The notes under the pieces: generated by a model
Told to the model about the DNA's origin: nothing
Seen by the model: only the letters and a program-made list of their open reading frames with translations
The model's database searches: none
Assembly: GCA_903839795.1 (NCBI GenBank)
Contig: CAIMDR010000016.1
Coordinates: forward strand, 1 to 6,042
Direction: 5' to 3'
From: an uncultured Methylococcaceae bacterium
Lineage (GTDB): Bacteria; Pseudomonadota; Gammaproteobacteria; Methylococcales; Methylomonadaceae
DNA: 6,042 nucleotides
Program-made: the position numbers and the translations under genes
Part shown: in pieces, positions 1-4,671 of the stretch
Position numbering within the stretch: position 1 is the stretch's first letter
How the letters are laid out: the number at the start of each line of letters is the position of its first letter

Positions 1-484
1 CCTTTTGGTCAATTGTCAGTCGTGCGTAACATCATGTATTATCAGTGCTTATCTGTTTAAATCTGTGGCTAAATGAGATTTTTAGGATAATGCGTCAACG
101 CCATAAAGATTAAGACACTTCTTATTAATATTAACAAAAAGTTACGGCATGATTTTATTTACAGATATTGATTTATAGTAAAAATTTATTTAAAATCAAT
201 GACTTTATTGACTTCTCCAATCTAATTATAAAACTCATAATTAAAATATTGAATTGCTAAAGGCTTTAATATACCATCACTGAAAACTGTGTCGGTGGGA
301 TTAAAAGATAATATCTCTACAGTTTGTCCTATGAAGTGTATCTCGGTTGTATCGCAATATTAATAAGCTCTGCTTTTTGTATACCCAATTAAAAACTAAT
401 TTTTCAGGCTCGTAATTTTGCATCATTGAGTATTTTTTAGCGCTTTATAGCCGCTTGCTCGCTTAATTTTTAATGGAATTTGAA
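1..484. other. AT-rich non-coding left flank
   Basis: No credible reading frame of useful length lies here on either strand; the few ATGs on the plus strand open frames of under ten codons. The stretch is markedly AT-rich, especially about 120-270, with many short A and T runs. It must hold the promoter and leader of the plus-strand gene at 485, but I found no -35/-10 pair with acceptable spacing and match, and no operator-like palindrome. No tRNA, terminator or repeat copy was recognised. A distal regulatory or leader function, or the eroded remains of an older gene, cannot be excluded. Confidence 0.6.
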
Positions 485-841
485 ATGAAAAGACTTCATA
501 TTCACTTACCGATAGTCGACCTTGAGCAAAATATTCTTTTTTACACGTCGTTATTTGGTTGCAAACCCACAGTAAGGCAAGAGCGCAGCGCGAAATGGGT
601 ACTGGATGATCCACGCATCAACTTTATGATTTCTAATTGCTGTGTACTTCCCGAGTCCCAAAAAATCAACATACAGACCGAAGATAATCAGGAATCGCAG
701 GTGATAAAATGGTGCCTGCGCCCCACGCAACAACCTGATGATGCCAAGGAGGCGGATAGTTGCTGTTGTATGGGTTCCAATAAATATTGGGTCACCGACC
801 CGCAAGGGATTGCTTGGGATTTTCGAAATGTCGACCGTTAG
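485..841 (+). CDS. Short ArsI/CadI-like glyoxalase-fold (VOC) protein with altered metal site
   Basis: This predicted soluble cytoplasmic protein of 118 residues belongs to the vicinal oxygen chelate superfamily. It is closest in motif pattern to ArsI (Fe(II)-dependent C-As lyase for trivalent organoarsenicals) and CadI (cadmium-induced protein). Family signatures are MKRLHIHL at the N-terminus, FYTSLFG (19-25), AKWVLDDPRINFMIS (36-50) and a C-terminal block with three adjacent cysteines (93-95) followed by KYWVTDPQG (100-108). ArsI binds the arsenical through a Cys-Cys pair at this place and holds iron with an N-terminal His, a central His and a Glu after the final Trp. Here His5 is kept, the central His-x-Gly-x-Gln motif reads Lys60-Ile-Asn-Ile-Gln, and the Glu is Asp112. 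The protein also stops soon after that site and lacks the usual tail of about 25 residues. I chose the ATG at 485, not the in-frame ATG at 473, because relatives begin MKRLHIH and GGAA (475-478) sits six bases ahead. No arsR or other ars gene is in view. Fold assignment is firm; lyase activity is doubtful. Confidence 0.82.
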   Translation: MKRLHIHLPIVDLEQNILFYTSLFGCKPTVRQERSAKWVLDDPRINFMISNCCVLPESQKINIQTEDNQESQVIKWCLRPTQQPDDAKEADSCCCMGSNKYWVTDPQGIAWDFRNVDR

Positions 842-962
842 GAGCGGATATACATTCAAGAAAAGTGCATGACTCGCTACAACATCATGCTCCCTCGCAC
901 TGGCAGCGTTTTGGGAGGATAACACACAAGCCTGTCCCGCAAAAATAGCTTAAAACCAGTCA

Positions 963-2231
963 CTAAGCATATTTATAAGCATACACCATCGAGATTACAA
1001 ACAAAAAGGTTAGCCACGCTGCGGCAAATAAAACCGAACGGTTCCTTGCCAAGGCAACGGCATAAGCCGCTTTTAGCAAATTATTGCTGCCGCTAGCCAA
1101 TATAATAGCGGAGACAATAGCCGAATCGGGTACGGTAAATTTGCCGCTGAGCAAGGACAGGATAAACGGATCAATATCAGTAAAACCCACCACAATAGCC
1201 AGCGTTTTAAGGCCATGCCCCCCATATTGAGTGGTCACATAGTTGGTCACAAAGGCAAACAGCATAAATAATAAAGCAAAGGCAATGGCCGTTGATAATT
1301 CTAACGGGTGCTTTACTTCCGTAACATCGTGTAAGCCTGGATCATGGTTTCTAACGGTTAACAACGCAATGATCGTTAATAAGGAGATAAAAATAAGCAC
1401 GACAAAAGGCTTCAACAGTTCCAAAGCCACGCTCTGGTCAAACATAAAAATAATCGCCAGTAAGCGGATGTACATCATGGTAGTCGCCATGATCAGCGCC
1501 GATGATACCTTGCGACCTGATGTGCTATCCAATCCATGAGCGCGGCGTCCGATAACAACCGTTGCCGCCGTACTGGAATAAAGTCCGCCCAATAATCCGG
1601 TAATGAACAGGCTGCGGCTTTTAAAAAAATACGTGTTAACCAGGTAACTCAGATAAGAAAAACCCGATACGATAATAACGGCAAGCCATACCCGGTAGTA
1701 AGTGACCGGCAACATCGGCGCAATCGGTTGGTCGGGTAACAAGGGCAAGATAACGCCGGAAATAATTAAAAACTTGGCTAAAGTCGCTATTTCTTCATTA
1801 GCCAGTTGATCTGAAAAACGATGGATAACGGTTTTTTCACTTAATACCAAGATCAGTACGACAATAAAAAGAACCAGAAACCAGCTGGGAAACAAGATGG
1901 CGATAGGGCCAATTAGATAAATTAACAGTAAATAGACGGTACTAAATAGCGAAAATTGACTTTTTGCAGAGAGTCGCCAGTAAAAAACCAGCAACAACAG
2001 TCCCAGTAACATCAAGCCTACACCAAACAAAAGCCGACTGGGATCCATAGTAAACAGTATAAAACCCAGCATACCAATCAGCACAAAAGTACGCGTACTG
2101 CCAAAATGCAATTTGTAGTCATTAGACTGATGGTAACTGCGAAACTCCAGACCGACCACAAAAGAAAAGGCCACAGTCATGATAAATTGCATTAGCAGCG
2201 GCGGGATGCCGGTATAAAACTCCCTTAACAT
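963..2231 (-). CDS. MgtC/SapB-DUF4010 family polytopic membrane protein
   Basis: This 422-residue, very hydrophobic inner-membrane protein has about a dozen predicted membrane segments. The N-terminal part is MgtC/SapB-like: VGLEFR (26-31) matches the family GLE(R) motif, and GSTRTFVLIGMLG (44-56) matches the conserved G-RTF-L-G-G block. The C-terminal part is DUF4010: TGLLGGLYSSTAAT (211-224), GFTDIDPFILSLLSG (349-363) and SNNLLKAAYAVAL (382-394) correspond to its SSTA, D-D and N-x-K motifs. Proteins of this architecture have no settled biochemical role; the MgtC relationship hints at magnesium or acid stress or at ATP synthase modulation, but that is inference. Its ATG lies inside the last codons of the upstream TVP38-like gene, so translation is probably coupled; the ribosome binding site ahead of it is weak (a GGA). 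No U-tract terminator was found in the 121 bases between its TAG and the convergent gene. Length and motifs look complete. Confidence 0.88.
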   Translation of the reverse strand: MLREFYTGIPPLLMQFIMTVAFSFVVGLEFRSYHQSNDYKLHFGSTRTFVLIGMLGFILFTMDPSRLLFGVGLMLLGLLLLVFYWRLSAKSQFSLFSTVYLLLIYLIGPIAILFPSWFLVLFIVVLILVLSEKTVIHRFSDQLANEEIATLAKFLIISGVILPLLPDQPIAPMLPVTYYRVWLAVIIVSGFSYLSYLVNTYFFKSRSLFITGLLGGLYSSTAATVVIGRRAHGLDSTSGRKVSSALIMATTMMYIRLLAIIFMFDQSVALELLKPFVVLIFISLLTIIALLTVRNHDPGLHDVTEVKHPLELSTAIAFALLFMLFAFVTNYVTTQYGGHGLKTLAIVVGFTDIDPFILSLLSGKFTVPDSAIVSAIILASGSNNLLKAAYAVALARNRSVLFAAAWLTFLFVISMVYAYKYA

Positions 2232-2938
2232 GAGGGTTCCGATGTTTCTGAACTGAGTCGATGGATAGTTTCACCGGCTATTTTGGTTACATAGAATAAT
2301 ACCAGTACTGACATCACGACCCCCAATGTTAATAGTGGATAAGAAACGCCACTCTGTTTTGCTGAGCCACTGACCAAGCCCGCCAGATGCTTGGTGGTAT
2401 AACCCATGTAAACCAGACTGGTGTTATAAATTAAAATACCGGTGGTGGCGACCAGATAAGGCCAAAATCGGACTTGCGTGACTGATAACGCATAGCTTAG
2501 CATGGCAAACGGCAGAGGGGTCAGTCGCAGTAAAAACATCAGCTTAAGTGGCTTGCTATTAATGGCAGTATCCAGTTCAGCTAAATGTTGATGTTTGGCA
2601 ATAAAAGCGACAACGCGCTCCCGCATTAAATAGCGCCCCAGAAAAAAAATAAGTGCGGCGGCCAGATAGGTTGCAATGACCATATAAAATTCTGCAACGC
2701 CCATTGAAAATAATAAACCCGCAGCAAAACAAAGGGTATCAACGGATACAAAAACCGGCGTTAAAATGACAAATAACACGATAAAACCCAGCGGCGCAAA
2801 AGCACCCAGTTTCTCAATCCATAATTCCAGATCAGGAAGATAAAGTTCCAACTCATGGCCGATGATTAATATAACCCCGGCAAGCGCCAAAACGATGGCT
2901 AACTTTCGGGTAAAGGACAAGTCTTTAAGATGCTCCAT
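2225..2938 (-). CDS. TVP38/TMEM64 family (VTT domain, DedA-like) membrane protein
   Basis: This 237-residue inner-membrane protein carries a VTT/SNARE-associated domain at roughly 55-182. A membrane segment at about 12-28 is followed by the domain core: re-entrant-type hydrophobic stretches around 50-80 containing CFAAGLLFSMG (70-80), the LGR motif (100-102), then RLTPLPFAMLSYALSVTQV (138-156) with the family RL(S/T)P-PF--(N/S)YALG/S pattern, and VYMGY (176-180) closing the domain. A last hydrophobic segment covers about 200-218. DedA/VTT proteins are linked to lipid (polyprenyl-phosphate or phospholipid) flipping and to envelope and pH homeostasis; the substrate here is unknown. The start is backed by AGGA (2947-2950 on the complement) eight bases upstream. 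Its TAA lies inside the first codons of the DUF4010 gene (ATGTTAA, 2225-2231), so the two are very probably co-transcribed and translationally coupled. Its upstream region is occupied by three palindromic repeats, leaving only about 100 bases (2939-3038) for a proximal promoter and leader. Confidence 0.88.
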   Translation of the reverse strand: MEHLKDLSFTRKLAIVLALAGVILIIGHELELYLPDLELWIEKLGAFAPLGFIVLFVILTPVFVSVDTLCFAAGLLFSMGVAEFYMVIATYLAAALIFFLGRYLMRERVVAFIAKHQHLAELDTAINSKPLKLMFLLRLTPLPFAMLSYALSVTQVRFWPYLVATTGILIYNTSLVYMGYTTKHLAGLVSGSAKQSGVSYPLLTLGVVMSVLVLFYVTKIAGETIHRLSSETSEPSC

Positions 2939-3038
2939 TAGTTTTTTCCTTTAGAAAATGGGCTACCTGTTTAGGTAACGTGTAAAAAATAATCTTGACG
3001 GTGAGAGTGTTAGCAAACCCCGATCGGCATGGGACTTC

Positions 3039-3099
3039 GTAGGAGCGACGCCTACGTCGAGATTTGAAGCGCTAGTCGCGACGTAGGCGTCGCTCCCAC
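3039..3099. repeat. REPIN-like pair of inverted REP units
   Basis: Two 21-base units lie in opposite orientation (3039-3059 and 3079-3099), identical at 20 of 21 positions and separated by 19 bases. Read outward-in, each begins GTAG or GTGG, then GA, then a short hairpin GCGAC-GCCTAC-GTCGC. The left unit has its last stem pair broken (GTCGA). A GTRG tetranucleotide at the foot of a short hairpin is the known template of REP sequences mobilised in trans by RAYT (TnpA-REP) Y1 transposases, and two such units inverted form a REPIN. No RAYT gene is in the window. The element lies between the HdeD and TVP38-like genes, so it may be transcribed into the leader of the latter. The structure is seen directly; the mechanism is inferred from family knowledge. 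Confidence 0.8.
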
Positions 3100-3126
3100 A
3101 ACAAAGATCGATAAAGACGCAATTAA

Positions 3127-3244
3127 GCGTAGGCCGGAATAAGGCCACCCAAGCGTAGCGCGTGGTTGCGTTTCCGGCGCTCGTACAGAGTGCCGGAAAC
3201 GCTTATTCGAGCTTGCGCTCGAAAAGCCTTATTCCGGCCTACGC
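3127..3244. repeat. 118-base inverted-dimer palindromic element with nested hairpins
   Basis: Outer arms of 19 bases (3127-3145 and 3226-3244) are perfect inverted repeats, and inner arms of 11 bases (3168-3178 and 3192-3202) are also perfect. The element is thus two copies of one unit, head to head around 3179-3191. Each unit is itself a hairpin. The right one folds as GCCGGAA (3192-3198) with TTCCGGC (3232-3238), GCTT (3201-3204) with AAGC (3224-3227), and TTCGAGC (3206-3212) with GCTCGAA (3217-3223) around a TTGC loop. The left one has the same outer GCCGGAA/TTCCGGC stem (3133-3139, 3172-3178), but its tip is a different hairpin, CCAAGCG-TAG-CGCGTGG (3149-3165). A solo relative lies at 4446-4496. 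The element is non-coding and probably a REPIN-type or MITE-type repeat; I see no transposase. Confidence 0.85.
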
Positions 3245-3299
3245 CGTTTTTGGCGCTTAATGGAGCTTGACGCGGCTTGTAACCCGTCACTCACGGAGC

Positions 3300-3456
3300 C
3301 GTCATTCCGGCATGGATCGCCGGAATCCAGAGTACATGGACGTACTCATCAATATTACATTATATCCAATAAAATCGAGTATAAAAATTAGTGAGTGGAT
3401 GCGCTACGAATGCCATCCATGGCGACTGGATCCCGGCAATCCATGCCGGGATGACG
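3300..3456. mobile_element. MITE-like element with hairpin-forming terminal inverted repeats
   Basis: Terminal inverted repeats of 31 bases (3300-3330 and 3426-3456) match at 28 positions and bound a 95-base AT-richer core, 157 bases in all. Each terminus folds on its own: ATTCCGGC/GCCGGAAT on the left (3304-3311, 3319-3326), ATCCCGGCA/TGCCGGGAT on the right (3430-3438, 3444-3452). The core holds smaller palindromes, GAGTAC/GTACTC (3330-3335, 3342-3347) and GCCAT/ATGGC (3412-3416, 3419-3423). No target-site duplication is obvious at the edges. Similar GTCATTCCGGC-type repeats are common between genes in many proteobacteria and are often mis-annotated as small proteins; here the plus strand stays open across 3267-3512 but the product is only translated repeat. 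The right end lies 13 bases past the stop of the HdeD gene, so its hairpin would form the 3' end region of that mRNA, though no U-tract follows. Confidence 0.78.
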
Positions 3457-3468
3457 ACTTGGACGTTT

Positions 3469-4059
3469 TCAGCTGCTTAAATGACTGTCTTTGTAGCGCA
3501 GGCTTATATTAACCAGTGACCAGCCGCCCAACAACATATTAATGCCAAAAAGCAGACCTAATAACCATTCCGCTGTTCCAGGCCAACCCATCCAAATGAC
3601 TAAGGCCAAAAATAAAGCCGTCAAGCCGCTAAAAAGGATATAGCCCCAGTGCGCCAAGGGCCGCATCATGAGGGCGAAGGCAATTTTAGCAACGCCTTCC
3701 AAGGCAAAAAACAAGGTCATTAGCAGTGTTAAGGTTAATATGCCTTCAAGGGGCTGGGACAGAAACAAAAAGCCGATAAGAAACTGCAAAATGCCCATAA
3801 ACAGCCATAAGCCAAAACCAGGCATACGGAAAAAAATCAGGGCACGAACAATAAGAAAAGTACCGCCAAATAAAAGAAGCCAGCCTAAGGAAACGACGAT
3901 GGCGATGGTAAAAAACTGAGGCACTACAATGGCAATAGTCCCCAGTATCATGAGGAAAATGCCCTCGGCCAGAAATAATTTCCAATGCGTTTGGAAGTAA
4001 TGCTGCATTTGCTGCTGCATCTGATTTATTTCAAGGGTGATGGTATCTGATTTAAACAT
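3469..4059 (-). CDS. HdeD family (DUF308) inner-membrane protein
   Basis: This 196-residue protein has six predicted membrane segments, at about 28-46, 50-72, 83-101, 107-131, 138-157 and 163-184, in the repeated two-helix DUF308 layout. Typical features are WKLFLAEGIFLMILGTIAIVVP (26-47), that is Trp and Gly-Ile-Gly then a Pro ending helix one, with equivalent prolines at 103 and 160, and paired Gly residues in GW-LLFGG (59-66) and GINMLLGG (172-179). E. coli HdeD belongs to this family and is linked to acid resistance at high cell density; the molecular activity is not known, and an acid role here is inference. The N-terminus carries a polar Gln-rich segment (13-20) before the first helix. 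The start is supported by GAGGA (4066-4070 on the complement) six bases ahead. A palindromic repeat begins 31 bases upstream of the ATG, and another ends 13 bases beyond the TGA, so the gene is bracketed by repeats. Confidence 0.88.
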   Translation of the reverse strand: MFKSDTITLEINQMQQQMQHYFQTHWKLFLAEGIFLMILGTIAIVVPQFFTIAIVVSLGWLLLFGGTFLIVRALIFFRMPGFGLWLFMGILQFLIGFLFLSQPLEGILTLTLLMTLFFALEGVAKIAFALMMRPLAHWGYILFSGLTALFLALVIWMGWPGTAEWLLGLLFGINMLLGGWSLVNISLRYKDSHLSS

Positions 4060-4090
4060 GGTTTTTCCTCATAAAATGTGTGTAAGTATT

Positions 4091-4172
4091 CAGTCCCCGT
4101 CTTTGAAAATGAGGGGTTAGGGGAGATTTAATTAGATAAATCCCCCTCAATCCCCCTTTTTCAAAGGGGGAG
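4091..4172. repeat. C/G-tract palindromic repeat in the HdeD gene leader
   Basis: Two arms of about 30 bases form an imperfect inverted repeat around a short AT centre (about 4131-4137). Over the 29 bases beginning TTTGAAAA the left arm and the complement of the right arm agree at 23 positions, and the outer parts also match loosely (CCCC runs). The right arm has internal pairing of CCCCCTTT (4153-4160) with AAAGGGGG (4163-4170). The repeat lies 31 to 113 bases ahead of the HdeD start codon, where a promoter or leader would be expected, so it may have displaced, supplied or insulated the promoter. It resembles widespread TCCCCCTTT-GAAAAAGGGGG intergenic repeats. It has no coding potential. 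Confidence 0.7.
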
Positions 4173-4445
4173 GTGAATAATTACAAATGTGTAGTTATCT
4201 ACCCTTCAGCCGGTGGCTTTAAGGCATTCTTTACAGCTTACAATTGTTTCCAGGCTTTTTTACGAAAAGCGCATAAGGCTTTCAAATGGTTTATTGTATA
4301 TCAAGTGGGTCATTAATCAGTCGTTAAAAAAATAGAACGCAGATGATACAGATTTGACTGACAGGCACAGGTAAATAAAAGGGCTATCAGTTTGGGTATA
4401 AGCGGGCTAACCGCTTGGGCTGTTGTTGGCAATAGTGTGTGCTGT
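4173..4445. other. Non-coding stretch with no recognised feature
   Basis: There is no convincing gene on either strand. The only structure noted is a perfect six-base stem AAGCGG/CCGCTT with a five-base loop (4400-4416), not followed by a T-run on either strand, so it is not a terminator. A promoter for the HdeD gene may lie in the lower part, upstream of the repeat at 4091-4172, but no -35/-10 pair stood out. Confidence 0.55.
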
Positions 4446-4496
4446 TCCGGAAACGCTTTTCTAGCTGACGCCAGAAAAGTCTTATTCCAGCCTACA
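4446..4496. repeat. Solo, diverged unit of the 3127-3244 palindrome family
   Basis: This 51-base stretch aligns with the right half of the element at 3127-3244. CCGGAAACGCTT (4447-4458) matches exactly, and the last block, TCTTATTCCAGCCTAC (4480-4495), differs from it at two positions. The tip hairpin between them keeps its shape but not its sequence: TTCTAGC (4459-4465), loop TGAC, GCCAGAA (4470-4476), seven pairs of which one is a G-T wobble on the complement. The left, mirror-image half is absent, so this is a single unit, not an inverted dimer. It lies about 40 bases beyond the porin terminator. A plus-strand frame crossing it (4392-4574) is an artefact. Confidence 0.75.
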
Positions 4497-4537
4497 GGGC
4501 ACCATTGGGTTGGGTTGATAGTCGTGTCGATAAGCAC

Positions 4538-4572
4538 AAAAAAAAGCCGCGCCGGAATATCCGGTGCGGCTT
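4538..4572 (-). terminator. Rho-independent terminator of the porin gene
   Basis: On the complement, AAGCCGC and GCGGCTT (4566-4572 with 4544-4550) pair, one A-C mismatch follows, then CCGG pairs with CCGG (4561-4564 with 4552-4555) around a five-base loop. The stem runs directly into eight U residues (4538-4545). This is a strong intrinsic terminator 99 bases past the porin stop codon. On the plus strand the A-run comes first, so it works in one direction only. Confidence 0.93.
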
Positions 4573-4671
4573 GAAAGGGCTATCGAAAGCGCGGGTTATC
4601 GGTGCCTGGTTTAATGAGGAACCAAAGTAACGATAAAAAGCGCTTGGGGGTTAGCGATAGTTATCAGAATG

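Noticed and set aside
864..901. Possible bidirectional terminator between the convergent genes (GCATGA/TCATGC stem at 867-890)
   Set aside because: The stem is six pairs with a 12-base loop and no T-run follows on either strand, so it is not a convincing intrinsic terminator.
551..925. Minus-strand open frame of 124 codons opposite the ArsI/CadI-like gene
   Set aside because: It overlaps almost all of a plus-strand gene with clear family motifs, has no recognisable domain, and no matching ribosome binding site.
2972..2985. Small hairpin TACCT-GTTT-AGGTA in the leader of the TVP38-like gene
   Set aside because: Five pairs only, likely by chance; no riboswitch or attenuator architecture around it.
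2988..3016. Candidate promoter for the TVP38-like gene (TTGCTA, 17 bases, ATTATT on the complement)
   Set aside because: The -35 matches four of six and the -10 only three of six, too weak in AT-rich sequence to report as a feature.
2963..3148. Minus-strand open frame of 61 codons ahead of the TVP38-like gene
   Set aside because: Half of it is translated REPIN and palindrome sequence; there is no domain or signal of its own.
3000..3470. CRISPR-like array
   Set aside because: The repeats are inverted, of different families and unevenly spaced; there are no direct repeats with unique spacers and no cas gene.
4313..4574. Opposed small open frames on both strands between the HdeD and porin genes
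   Set aside because: They run through the solo palindrome unit, one also through the terminator, with no protein-like pattern.
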